A stretch of DNA of 64,000 nt from Streptomyces flavochromogenes (GTDB taxonomy: Bacteria; Actinomycetota; Actinomycetes; Streptomycetales; Streptomycetaceae): contig NZ_JNZO01000005.1 of assembly GCF_000717595.1 (NCBI RefSeq), forward strand, positions 124,001 through 188,000, given 5' to 3'. Under the pieces are notes generated by a model, which had not been told where the DNA came from, ran no database searches, and worked only from the letters and a program-made list of their open reading frames with translations. Position numbers and translations under genes: made by a program. Below, piece after piece: positions 31,326 through 39,306 of this stretch. How positions within the stretch are numbered: position 1 is the first letter of the stretch; each line of letters begins with the position of its first letter.

Positions 31326-31339
31326 CGGGAGAATCACGG

Positions 31340-31372
31340 CAAGAGGGCGCGACCGGTGGTCGCGCCCTCTTG
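31340..31372 (+). terminator. Terminator after pmt
   Basis: Perfect 15-bp stem CAAGAGGGCGCGACC (31340-31354) with its complement (31358-31372), 3-nt loop, followed by GTTGTTGT. Confidence 0.9.
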
Positions 31373-31526
31373 GTTGTTGTCGGTGGCCGGCGGTGGGCGC
31401 CGGCGGACCCCGCCGCAGGGCGCCCCGCCCCGGTGTCGCCGGATTCGTACAACCATCCGCCCGCTCAGGAGTCGTGTAGGGCGAGTGCGCCGTATGCGTG
31501 TTCGTTTCGCTTTCAGGGGGACCCAC

Positions 31527-32450
31527 ATGACTCACCGCATATCCCTGCGTGCCCGCGTGCTTCCGGTCGTGGTCGCCGCCGGAGTGCTCGTGCCCGTCGT
31601 CGCGGGCGCGGCACCCGCTGCCGCCGCCACGGCGCCGCAGGTCAGCTGCACGTCCGGCAAGGCCGGGCTCGCCGTCAAGCTCCAGAGGGACATCACCGCC
31701 GCCCTCGCCTCGCGCGCGGGTACTGTTGCCGTCGGCCTGCGCGACCGCACCACGAACACCACCTGCACCCTGCGCGCGACGACCGCGTACGACTCGGCCA
31801 GCGTCGTGAAGGTGACCGTCCTCGCCACGCTCCTCTGGGACGCCAAGAAGACCAATCGATACCTGACCTCACGCGAGGCCGGCCTCGCCACCGCCATGAT
31901 CACCAAGTCCGACAACGCGGCCACCACCGCCCTGTGGAACCAGCTCGGCGTCACCAAGGTGAAGGGCTTCCTGGCGGCCGCCGGCATGACGCGGACGGTG
32001 CCGGGGTCCGGCGGGTACTGGGGGCTCACCCGGATCAACGTCACCGACGAGCAGCGCCTGCTCTCACTGATCACCGCCAGGAACACCGTCCTGAGTGACA
32101 ACTCCCGCGCCTACATCCTCAAGCTCATGGGGCAGGTCGTCACCGCCCAGAGGTGGGGGACCCCCGCCGGTGCGCCCTCCTCCGTGTCCAAGCACGTCAA
32201 GAACGGCTGGCTGCAGCGCGCCACGCGCGGCTGGCGCGTGCACAGCATCGGCACGTTCCAGGGCGGCGGCCACGACTACACCATCTCCGTGCTCACCGAC
32301 GGCAACAGCACCATGAACTACGGGGTGACCACCATCCAGGCCGTGGCCAAGGTGATCCACCGGGATCTGTTCCCGACCGCGCCCGCCGCGTCCCGGTACA
32401 CGCCGACCGCCACGCCCATGGAGGCGTACGTCGCGGTTCCCCAGCGCTGA
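31527..32450 (+). CDS. Secreted beta-lactamase-like serine hydrolase
   Basis: Exported serine hydrolase of 307 aa. Signal peptide about 1-34 (LRARVLPVVVAAGVLVPVVAG, cleavage near AAAA). The penicillin-interacting triad is in order: SVVK (S92-K95), SDN (128-130) and KNG (225-227, KTG-like). The class A Glu166-type omega loop is not evident, so this may be a DD-peptidase-like or esterase-like member and need not be a resistance enzyme. ATG at 31527 with AGGGGGA upstream. Next to a penicillin-binding protein gene, but 99 bp apart. Confidence 0.85.
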   Translation: MTHRISLRARVLPVVVAAGVLVPVVAGAAPAAAATAPQVSCTSGKAGLAVKLQRDITAALASRAGTVAVGLRDRTTNTTCTLRATTAYDSASVVKVTVLATLLWDAKKTNRYLTSREAGLATAMITKSDNAATTALWNQLGVTKVKGFLAAAGMTRTVPGSGGYWGLTRINVTDEQRLLSLITARNTVLSDNSRAYILKLMGQVVTAQRWGTPAGAPSSVSKHVKNGWLQRATRGWRVHSIGTFQGGGHDYTISVLTDGNSTMNYGVTTIQAVAKVIHRDLFPTAPAASRYTPTATPMEAYVAVPQR

Positions 32451-32549
32451 GGTCCTGGCTCCCTGTGTGACGGAATGGCCCGAAGTTGCTCGACACACGC
32501 ATGGGGCGCTGCTTGACTCGTGGGTTCACACGGGGAGGGGAGCGCAGCC

Positions 32550-34193
32550 ATGCGCAGTGGAGCCAAGGTCGCGATAGTCGGGGGTGTGTTCGCCGTCGTG
32601 GCGGGCGGGGTCGGATACGGGGGCTACAACCTCTGGAACGGCGTGATGGGTGGCGAGAAGTCGCCGCAGTCCAACGCGGCCGCCGCGCCACGGACGGGGC
32701 CGGTCACGGACGAGGAGGTCACCGCCGTCGCGCGGGACTTCCTCGCCGCCTGGGCCGCAGGGGAACCGGAGAAGGCCGGGCAGCTGACGAACGACCCGGT
32801 GACGGCCGGGCCCGCCGTGGCGGCCTACCGGGACGGCGCGAAGGTCTCGAAGGCGGTGATCACGCCGGGGGCGGCGGTCGGGGCGACGGTGCCGTTCACC
32901 GTGAAGGCGACGATCTCGTACGAGGGCGTCGCCAAGGACCTGTCGTACGCCTCCCAACTGACCGTGGTGCGCGGGCAGACCACCGGCCGGGCGCTGGTGA
33001 AGTGGCAGCCGGCCGTGCTCCACCCCAAGCTCACCGCGGGCGGCACTCTGCGCACGGGCGCCGCGAAGAGCGCCGCCATCAAGGCCGTCGACCGCAACGA
33101 CATCGAGCTGACCGCGGAGAAGTACCCGTCGCTCGGACCGCTCCTGAACGAGCTGCGCACGCGGTACGGCTCCAAGGTGGGAGGCTCCCCCGGCGTCGAG
33201 ACCTGGATCGACTCGGGCAGCGAGACCGCCGCCGACACCCCTCTCCTCGTCCTGCGGCAGGGGAAGGCGGGCACCCTGAAGACCACCATCGACGCGGGTG
33301 TGCAGGCGGCGGCGGAGAAGGCGGTCAAGGCGTACGGGAACGCCTCGGTGGCGGCGATCGAGCCGTCGACGGGGGCGATACGGGCGGTCGCCAACAGCCC
33401 GGCGACCGAGTACAACATCGCGTTCCGGGGGGCCCAGGCCCCCGGCTCGACGATGAAGATCGTCACGGCGGCGATGATGATGCAGAACGGTCTGGCGACG
33501 CCCAGCACCAAGGTCGAGTGTCCTCCCGACGTCATTTCGAGGAGCCAGAGCTTCCAGAACCTCGACAGGTTCAGCATCGCCGACGGCACCCTCACCGAGG
33601 CGTTCCGCCGCTCCTGCAACACCGCCTTCATCAAGGCGATCACCCGACTCAGCGACAAGAACATCGCGGACACCGCCCTCGGCGACACGGCCCGCGACTC
33701 CTTCGGCATCGGCCAGGTCTGGCAGGTGGGCGTCCCCGCGGCGGACGGCAGCGTCCCCGAGTCGGCCGGGAGCGATACGCCCGCCTCGTACATCGGCCAG
33801 GGCAAGATCACGATGAGCGCCCTCAACGTCGCCTCGCTCTCCGCGACCGTGAAGAACGGCGGCTTCCTCCAGCCGTACCTGGTGGCGAGGGACCTCGACG
33901 ACCGGGAGTTCGCCAAGGCCGACCGGCTCTCCCCCGAGGTCGCCTCGGGGCTGCGCCTGATGATGAAGGCGGCGGCGACGGCGTCGGACGGCACCGCGAC
34001 GGAGGCGATGGCGGGGGTCCCCGGCCCCAAGGGCGCCAAGACCGGCTCCGCCGAGATCGACGGCCACGCTGTCTCCAACAGCTGGTTCACCGGTTACTCG
34101 GGCGACCTCGCGGCGGCGGCGGTCGTCCAGTCGGGCGGGCACGGCGGCGACGCGGCGGGCCCGGTGGTGGCGCGGGTGCTGAAGGCGGGCTGA
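32550..34193 (+). CDS. Penicillin-binding protein (class B transpeptidase)
   Basis: Membrane-anchored peptidoglycan transpeptidase of 547 aa. One N-terminal helix (about 5-30); an NTF2-like/MecA_N-type domain (about 52-165) that in relatives supports low beta-lactam affinity; then the transpeptidase with S300-T-M-K303, S355-C-N357 and K497-T-G499. There is no glycosyltransferase domain. GGAGGGGAG lies before the ATG at 32550. The S. coelicolor equivalents near ssgE are sporulation-associated PBPs; a similar role here is inferred from position. Confidence 0.92.
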   Translation: MRSGAKVAIVGGVFAVVAGGVGYGGYNLWNGVMGGEKSPQSNAAAAPRTGPVTDEEVTAVARDFLAAWAAGEPEKAGQLTNDPVTAGPAVAAYRDGAKVSKAVITPGAAVGATVPFTVKATISYEGVAKDLSYASQLTVVRGQTTGRALVKWQPAVLHPKLTAGGTLRTGAAKSAAIKAVDRNDIELTAEKYPSLGPLLNELRTRYGSKVGGSPGVETWIDSGSETAADTPLLVLRQGKAGTLKTTIDAGVQAAAEKAVKAYGNASVAAIEPSTGAIRAVANSPATEYNIAFRGAQAPGSTMKIVTAAMMMQNGLATPSTKVECPPDVISRSQSFQNLDRFSIADGTLTEAFRRSCNTAFIKAITRLSDKNIADTALGDTARDSFGIGQVWQVGVPAADGSVPESAGSDTPASYIGQGKITMSALNVASLSATVKNGGFLQPYLVARDLDDREFAKADRLSPEVASGLRLMMKAAATASDGTATEAMAGVPGPKGAKTGSAEIDGHAVSNSWFTGYSGDLAAAAVVQSGGHGGDAAGPVVARVLKAG

Positions 34194-34252
34194 CCGCCCG
34201 CCTCCCGGAACCCGGTCGCATGGCCCGTACAACTACCGCTAGCGTGCGGGCC

Positions 34253-34747
34253 ATGACCGCTGACGACACCACATCCCCCGCCCACCCCCGGTTCGCCGCC
34301 GCACTCCAGGAGCTGGGGCTCGACGTCGAGATCCGCCGCTTCCCGGACGAGACCCGCACCGCGCAGCAGGCCGCCGAGGCCATCGGCTGCGAGGTGTCGG
34401 AGATCGTGAAGTCCCTCGTCTTCGCGGCCGACGGGGTCCCGGTCCTCGTGCTGATGGACGGCGCCTCGCGGGTGGACGTCGAGCGGGTACGGGTGGAGCT
34501 GGGCGCCGGGAAGGTGACCCGGGCGGACGCGAAGGCGGTCCGGGAGACGACCGGGTACGCGATCGGGGGCGTCCCGCCGTTCGGGCACCGCACCCGGACC
34601 CGGGTCCTCGCCGACCGGGGCCTGCTCGACCACGCGCGGGTGTGGGCGGCGGCGGGCAACCCGCACACGGTGTTCGCGCTCGACCCCAAGTCGCTGGTGA
34701 CGCACGCCGGCGGAACCCTGGTGGACGTCCGCGAGCCCTCGGCGTGA
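34253..34747 (+). CDS. YbaK/EbsC-family aminoacyl-tRNA deacylase
   Basis: Single-domain YbaK/ProX-like protein of 164 aa that would hydrolyse mischarged tRNA (such as Cys-tRNAPro) in the cytosol. Typical features: TAQQAAEAIGCEVSEIVKSLVF with the catalytic Lys, ADAKAVRETTGYAIGGVPPFGH, and AAAGNPHTVFALDP. TAGCGT (34240-34245) is 7 nt before the ATG and no ribosome site is present, so it is probably leaderless. The stop overlaps the next gene's GTG as GTGA. tRNA specificity is not readable. Confidence 0.88.
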   Translation: MTADDTTSPAHPRFAAALQELGLDVEIRRFPDETRTAQQAAEAIGCEVSEIVKSLVFAADGVPVLVLMDGASRVDVERVRVELGAGKVTRADAKAVRETTGYAIGGVPPFGHRTRTRVLADRGLLDHARVWAAAGNPHTVFALDPKSLVTHAGGTLVDVREPSA

Positions 34748-35595
34748 CGCCGCTCGTCACCCTGGCCGTCCTCGTCGCAGCCGTCACGCACGCGAGCTGG
34801 AACGCGCTGGCGCACCACATCAAGGACCAGCTGCTCTCGTTCACGCTGATATCCGGCGGGGGCGCCCTCATCGGCCTGGTCACGGCCTTCTTCGTGCCGT
34901 TGCCGGCGGCGGAGGCGTGGCCGTACCTGGTGGCCTCCGCGCTGCTGCACGTGGGCTACATGGTGCTGCTCATGCGCTCGTTCACGCTGGGCGACTTCGG
35001 CCAGATGTACCCGATCGCGCGAGGTACGGCCCCGCTGGCCGTGACGGCGCTCGCGGCGGTCTTCGTGGACGAGATACCGGACGGCTGGCAGCTGCTGGGC
35101 GTCGCGGTGGCGTGCGCGGGCCTGACGGGCCTCGCGCTGTGGGGCATCCGGGGCAAGGGGGCGCGCCCCCACTGGCCGGCGCTGCTCGCGGCGGGCGCGA
35201 CGGGCCTGTCGATCGCCCTGTACACGGTGGTGGACGGCGTCGGCGTCCGCGCCTCGGACACGCCGCTGGGCTACATCGCGTGGCTGATGGTCCTGGAGGG
35301 CCTGGCGATCCCGGCGTACGCCCTCTGGACCCGCCGGGCGGCCCTGCTGCCCCAGCTCCGTCCGTACGCGGGGCGGGGCCTGCTGGGCGCGGTGCTGTCG
35401 GTGGCCGCGTACAGCCTGGTGCTCTGGGCGCAGACGAAGGCGCCGCTCGCCCCGGTCGCTGCGCTGCGCGAGTCCTCGATCATCGTGGGCGCGGCCATCG
35501 GAGCCCTGTTCTTCAAGGAACGCTTCGGCGGCCCGAGGGTCGCGGCGGCGGGCCTGATGGTGGCGGGCATCGGACTGATGCTGCACGCGGGATGA
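34744..35595 (+). CDS. EamA/DMT-superfamily transporter
   Basis: Integral membrane protein of 283 aa with ten predicted helices in two EamA halves, typical of drug/metabolite transporters. Visible marks are ARGTAPLAVTALAAVFVDE at the end of the first EamA domain and ALRESSIIVGAAIGALFFKERF with GGPRVAAAGLMVAGIGLM at the end of the second. It is translationally coupled to the upstream YbaK gene. Substrate unknown; an amino-acid or metabolite exporter is the usual outcome for this family. Confidence 0.88.
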   Translation: MTPLVTLAVLVAAVTHASWNALAHHIKDQLLSFTLISGGGALIGLVTAFFVPLPAAEAWPYLVASALLHVGYMVLLMRSFTLGDFGQMYPIARGTAPLAVTALAAVFVDEIPDGWQLLGVAVACAGLTGLALWGIRGKGARPHWPALLAAGATGLSIALYTVVDGVGVRASDTPLGYIAWLMVLEGLAIPAYALWTRRAALLPQLRPYAGRGLLGAVLSVAAYSLVLWAQTKAPLAPVAALRESSIIVGAAIGALFFKERFGGPRVAAAGLMVAGIGLMLHAG

Positions 35596-35635
35596 GGCGG
35601 CGGGCGGGCGGCGGGCGGGGCGTCCACGGAGGGCG

Positions 35636-36061
35636 TCAGCGACCGACGCCGACGCCCACACCCGCGCCGGGGGCCGGGCCGTCCCAGGAGGCGCGGAAGA
35701 AGTCCGTACGGATGCGGCGGAAGCCGGTGTGGCCGGTGGCCTGGGCGTGGGACAGGCACCAGCCGGCGGGCCCCCGTCCGTCGTCCGCCGCGCCGGAGCC
35801 GTCGAGGCAGGTGGTGCACTCGGCCTCGGTGACGGTCCCGCTGCCCGTCCGGTCGGGCCGTAACGCCCAGAGCCGGGGCCGCCGAGCGGTCCGGTGGTAC
35901 GCCCCCGCCGGGCTCACCTCGACCCGCCCGCGGCTGCCGGGGCCGGAGGTGTCCGTACGGCCGGGCGGCGCCCCGGCGGGGGCGGTAACAGCCGGCGGAC
36001 CCGGCCGGCACGGCGGACGCCAGGGTTGCTCACGTCGACGCTCCTTCGAAACGGTGGCCAC
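35636..36061 (-). CDS. DUF7848-type small protein (start uncertain)
   Basis: Small Streptomyces protein of unknown function. The conserved part is TEAECTTC, SGAADDGRGPAGWCLSHAQATGHTGFRRIRTDFFRA, with a Cys pair and a C-H-H set that may bind zinc. The frame opens at GTG 36061 (141 aa), but its first 48 residues are Pro/Gly/Arg-rich and unlike the family. GTG at 35917 would give about 93 aa, closer to family size. A strong ribosome site (AAGGAG) precedes a GTG at 36033 in a different frame, which may mark a frameshift. Such genes commonly sit beside Xre/DUF397 pairs, as here. Family named from memory. Confidence 0.6.
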   Translation of the reverse strand: MATVSKERRREQPWRPPCRPGPPAVTAPAGAPPGRTDTSGPGSRGRVEVSPAGAYHRTARRPRLWALRPDRTGSGTVTEAECTTCLDGSGAADDGRGPAGWCLSHAQATGHTGFRRIRTDFFRASWDGPAPGAGVGVGVGR

Positions 36062-36089
36062 GCCCCGGCCGTTCGCGCGGTCGCGGGGG

Positions 36090-36119
36090 TCTTGCTGTTT
36101 CTCGCACGGACCAGCAAGA
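36090..36119. promoter_or_regulatory. Inverted repeat upstream of the DUF7848 gene
   Basis: TCTTGCTG (36090-36097) and CAGCAAGA (36112-36119) are perfect complements 14 nt apart, in the gap between the DUF7848 gene and the divergent Xre regulator. It may be an operator for that regulator or a leader hairpin. Nothing else is obvious in the rest of this 231-bp gap. Confidence 0.4.
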
Positions 36120-36292
36120 TCAACTCACCGTTACGGTCGACATACGGCACGTGATCGCCATCACAGCATGCCCACGCGTGCCGGAAGAATGCAAGGCTTG
36201 CGAACTCCCCCTTGGCGTTCCGCGAGTCGAGGACCGGCGCGGTGACCGCGCACACGCGCGGACACCCGCCCGGGCAGAGAAGGGACCGCATC

Positions 36293-37150
36293 ATGCCGGC
36301 CAGGCGCCCCCACCCGCCGACCGTCCGACTCCGGCGTCTCGCCTCGGAGTTGAGGAGGCTTCGCGCCGAAGCGGGACTCACCCGCGAGGAGGTCGCACAG
36401 CGGACCGGGATCAACGAGGCGACGCTCTACCGGATCGAGAGGTCCCGGGCACGACCCCAAAGACGCACACTGGTCGGCCTGTTGGACGCCTACGGGGCCG
36501 ACGAGTCGCACCGCACCGACCTGCTGGCCCTGCAGAGCGGGGCGAACGATCAGGGCTGGTTGCGGCCGTACCACGCGGAACTGCCCGAGGAGTACACCGC
36601 GTACATCGGCTTCGAGGCCGAGGCGCGGACGGTCCGCAACTACGAGTCGCTCTTCGTCCCCGGGCTCGCCCAGACCGAGCAGTACGCCACGGAGGTCGTC
36701 CGGGGCGTCCTCCCGGTGGCCAGCCGGAGGGAGGTCGCACAGCGCGTCCAGGCGCGCATGGAGCGCCAGGCCGTCCTCACCGGGGAACACCCGCTGCGGC
36801 TCCGGGCGATCGTGGACGAGGCGGCCCTGCGGCGCGCGGTCGGAGGCCGCGAGGTCATGCGCGGCCAGGCACGGCACCTGCTCGAACTGATGGCGGAGCC
36901 GCACGTCACGTTCCAGGTGATCCCCTTCGAGAGGGGCGCGCACGCCGGCATGACGGGCAGCTTCGTCCACATGGAGTTCCCCCACGCGGACGATCCCGAG
37001 CTGGTCTACCTGGACACACCGGCCGGCGACCTGTTCCTCGAGTCGGAGACGGAGATCCGACGCTACAAGTCGGTGTTCGAGCACCTCCAGGCGGTGGCCC
37101 TCGGGCCGGACGACAGCGCCGGGCTGCTGGCCAGGGTTGCGGAAGAGTAG
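36293..37150 (+). CDS. Xre-family regulator with DUF5753
   Basis: Regulator of 285 aa: an N-terminal Xre/Cro helix-turn-helix (about 12-65, LRRLRAEAGLTREEVAQRTG, NEATLYRIERSRARPQ), then the DUF5753 ligand-like domain (about 90-275: SLFVPGLAQTEQYA, HVTFQVIPFERGAHAGMTGSF, VYLDTPAGDLFLE). ATG at 36293 has GAAGGGA 8 nt upstream; the frame is open further back without a better site. These are the WhiJ-like regulators found in dozens of copies in Streptomyces, often paired with a DUF397 protein that binds and modulates them. The DUF397 gene follows at 22 bp. Confidence 0.9.
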   Translation: MPARRPHPPTVRLRRLASELRRLRAEAGLTREEVAQRTGINEATLYRIERSRARPQRRTLVGLLDAYGADESHRTDLLALQSGANDQGWLRPYHAELPEEYTAYIGFEAEARTVRNYESLFVPGLAQTEQYATEVVRGVLPVASRREVAQRVQARMERQAVLTGEHPLRLRAIVDEAALRRAVGGREVMRGQARHLLELMAEPHVTFQVIPFERGAHAGMTGSFVHMEFPHADDPELVYLDTPAGDLFLESETEIRRYKSVFEHLQAVALGPDDSAGLLARVAEE

Positions 37151-37171
37151 AACCGAGAGAGGGTGTTCGCA

Positions 37172-37378
37172 GTGCAGCACGACCCGGCCGAGCCGACGTG
37201 GCGGAGCAGCAGCTACAGCAGCGGGAACGGTCAATGCGTGGAGGTCGGCGACACCTCCCCCGTCCGCGCCCCGGTTCCCGTCCGCGACAGCAAGACGGCC
37301 CCCGCCGGCCCCCGCCTCTCCTTCGGGGAGGGGGCCTGGGCGTCCTTCGTGGCCGCGGTCAGGACCGAGCGGCTGTAG
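37172..37378 (+). CDS. DUF397 small protein
   Basis: Protein of 68 aa with the DUF397 core: TWRSSSYSSGNGQCVEV, VPVRDSKTAP, and FGEGAWASFVAAVR. GTG at 37172 has GAGAGGG 6 nt upstream; GTG at 37163 is an alternative. Members act as partners of neighbouring Xre/DUF5753 regulators, as in the whiJ, bldB-like and abaA-type systems that tune development and antibiotic production. Cotranscribed with the regulator. Confidence 0.9.
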   Translation: MQHDPAEPTWRSSSYSSGNGQCVEVGDTSPVRAPVPVRDSKTAPAGPRLSFGEGAWASFVAAVRTERL

Positions 37379-37401
37379 CCCGAGGCGGCGTGGCCTCGGG
37401 C
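37378..37401 (+). terminator. Terminator after the Xre/DUF397 operon
   Basis: GCCCGAGGC (37378-37386) and GCCTCGGGC (37393-37401) form a 9-bp stem with a 6-nt loop that starts at the last base of the DUF397 stop codon. Confidence 0.7.
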
Positions 37402-37490
37402 GCGAGCGCGTGGATCACGGCACGGGCCAGTGCCGCAGGAGCCAGGCGTCGACCGTCATGGCGGCACCGTACCGGCGGTCCCGCTCCCCC

Positions 37491-38270
37491 TCACTCCCCC
37501 AGCACCTCCGCGAAGTGTGTGTTCACCGCCAGGAGGCCGCCGTCCACGCGAAGGACCGTGCCCGTGATCCAGGACGCGTCCGCCGAGGCCAGGAAGGCGA
37601 CCGCCGCAGCCACGTCCTCCGGGGTGCCCACCCGCGGCAGGGGGTAGACCCGTTCGGCCAGGGCCTTCAGCTCGCGGTCCCTGCCCGACCACGCCGTCGT
37701 CGCGATCGTCCCCGGGTTGATCTGGTTCACCCGCACCCCGCGCCCCGCCGCGTCGCCCGCGAGCGTGCGGGTCAGCGACGCCAGGCCCGCCTTCGCCGCG
37801 CTGTAGGCGTGGCCGCCGAAGTCCGTCTCGGCGTTGACCGAGCCGATGTTCACGATCGCCCCGCGCCCGCCGGCCGCCAGGTGCGGCAGCGCCGCCCGGG
37901 AGCAGCGGACCGCGCCCATGAAGGTGACGTCGTGCTGGACGGTGAACACCGCGTCCGGCTCGTCCTCGAAGCGGTCCCGGTCGGGCGCCACAGGTCCGAG
38001 GGCGTTGTTGACGAGGACGTCCAGGCGCCCGAAGGTCTCCACCGCGCAGGCCGTCGCCTCGTCCACCGACGACTGGTCGCCCACGTCGCAGTGCCGGTAC
38101 TCGGCGCCCGGGATCCCCGCCGCCGTCTTCCGCGCCGCCGCCTCGTCCACATCGGTGACCAGGACCCTCGCCCCTTCCGCCGCGAGCCGTCGCGCCGTCG
38201 CCGCGCCGATGCCGCGCGCCGCGCCCGTGATCAGTACCGCGTATCCGCCGAAGCGTTCCCTGAGGTCCAT
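37491..38270 (-). CDS. Short-chain dehydrogenase/reductase
   Basis: Classical SDR of 259 aa with cofactor motif TGAARGIG (about 15-22), an acidic residue after strand two (TDVDEA) suggesting NAD(H) preference, LVNNALG, catalytic SVNAETDFGGHAYSAAKAG (Ser, Tyr, Lys) and the C-terminal ITGTVLRVDGG. ATG at 38270 has only a weak ribosome site. Divergent from the dioxygenase gene but with its own direction, so not necessarily linked. Substrate unknown. Confidence 0.88.
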   Translation of the reverse strand: MDLRERFGGYAVLITGAARGIGAATARRLAAEGARVLVTDVDEAAARKTAAGIPGAEYRHCDVGDQSSVDEATACAVETFGRLDVLVNNALGPVAPDRDRFEDEPDAVFTVQHDVTFMGAVRCSRAALPHLAAGGRGAIVNIGSVNAETDFGGHAYSAAKAGLASLTRTLAGDAAGRGVRVNQINPGTIATTAWSGRDRELKALAERVYPLPRVGTPEDVAAAVAFLASADASWITGTVLRVDGGLLAVNTHFAEVLGE

Positions 38271-38373
38271 ACGCCCGATCTCAGCACTCGGCTCCGGGCC
38301 GCGCCAGCCCCCCGTAACATCCCGTTCATCAATTACCCCCGCCCCTATGCGCGAAGAAAGCACAGCCAGGCGA

Positions 38374-38424
38374 TTCGGCCAGGGCCGAAAGACTTTGACA
38401 CACCCCTGGCGCGAATACCACGAT
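38374..38424 (+). promoter_or_regulatory. Promoter and palindrome of the dioxygenase gene
   Basis: A perfect palindrome TTCGGCC-AG-GGCCGAA (38374-38389) lies 5 nt before a consensus -35 TTGACA (38395-38400). CACGAT (38419) at 18-nt spacing, or TACCAC at 15 nt, could be the -10. A regulator bound to the palindrome would sit just upstream of RNA polymerase, suiting activation or steric repression. Confidence 0.55.
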
Positions 38425-38464
38425 CTACTTCGCCGCCGACCACGCATTCATCAGGGGGAAAACC

Positions 38465-39202
38465 ATGTCCACGTATCAGTCCGGTGTCGAGGAAATCGCA
38501 GAGGCCCTTTCCTCCCGGAGCTACGACCTGATCTCGGGCGAGAAGGTGAAGCAGCTTCTCCTGCGGCGCTCCGAGACCGCCGTCGACGACCTGGAGCCGT
38601 TCCGCGACAGCTGGTCGCGGATGCCGCTCGACAGCTACATGGCGGACGGCGGCCGCTACCGCCGCCGCCGGCACGCCACCCTGAGCGCGCCGCGCGCGAG
38701 CGCCGACTACCGCGTCGAGGCGCACCAGCCGCACTACCAGGGGCTCGACTACAACACCCTCAACGGCGGCGTGGCCCGGCACTACGAGCCGTTCGAGGAG
38801 CAGATCCTGCGCGGCCGCACCATGGACAGCCTGATCACTCTCGGATGTGACATATTCGGCCGCCTCGCGCCGTACTCGGGCTGGCACATCGAGGCCCACC
38901 AGTTCCGCATCGAGGTCAACGGCGAAGAGGTCGGCCTGCCCACGCCGGAGGGGGTGCACCGCGACGGTGTCACGTTCGTCCTGATGGCGATGGTCGGCCG
39001 CTCGAACGCCACCGGCGGCGAGAGCACCGTCTTCAACCTGGACAAGCAGCCGGTCGAGAAGTTCTCCCTGACCGACCCGCTCGACGTGGCCCTCGTCAAC
39101 GACGAGCGCGTCTACCACGGCGTCTCGCCGATCGAGCAGATCGACCCCGCCGCCCCGGCGTCGCGCGACGTGCTGGTCATCACCTACCGTCACAAGCCCT
39201 GA
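38465..39202 (+). CDS. 2OG-Fe(II) dioxygenase, amino-acid hydroxylase type
   Basis: Non-haem iron oxygenase of 245 aa of the 2OG-Fe_Oxy_2 group, which includes L-isoleucine 4-hydroxylase (IDO) of Bacillus thuringiensis and related hydroxylases of free amino acids. The metal facial triad is H165-R-D167 and H218 (VYHGVSPI); R234 would hold 2-oxoglutarate. FVLMAMVGRSNATGGES and NDERVYHGVSPI are conserved in this group. Strong ribosome site AGGGGGA before the ATG at 38465. The next gene on the strand encodes a LysE/RhtB amino-acid exporter, as beside IDO. The product is therefore probably an exported hydroxylated aliphatic amino acid; the amino acid cannot be named from sequence. Confidence 0.85.
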   Translation: MSTYQSGVEEIAEALSSRSYDLISGEKVKQLLLRRSETAVDDLEPFRDSWSRMPLDSYMADGGRYRRRRHATLSAPRASADYRVEAHQPHYQGLDYNTLNGGVARHYEPFEEQILRGRTMDSLITLGCDIFGRLAPYSGWHIEAHQFRIEVNGEEVGLPTPEGVHRDGVTFVLMAMVGRSNATGGESTVFNLDKQPVEKFSLTDPLDVALVNDERVYHGVSPIEQIDPAAPASRDVLVITYRHKP

Positions 39203-39210
39203 TGTCAGGG

Positions 39211-39259
39211 GCGGGTGGGAGGGGACGGGGTCCGCGCGGGCCCGGACCCTCCCACCCGC
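39211..39259 (+). terminator. Hairpin between dioxygenase and exporter genes
   Basis: GCGGGTGGGAGG (39211-39222) pairs with CCTCCCACCCGC (39248-39259), with GGGTCC/GGACCC inside. It lies 8 nt after the dioxygenase stop. It may end that transcript or only reduce read-through into the exporter gene 48 nt further on. Confidence 0.75.
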
Positions 39260-39306
39260 TCACCCCTTGAGTGAGTACGTGAGCGAGAAGGCGGGAAGTC
39301 GGGAAC

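Noticed and set aside
37416..37460. 14-codon minus-strand frame (MTVDAWLLRHWPVP)
   Set aside because: No ribosome site of note, no conserved context that I can verify, too short to support.
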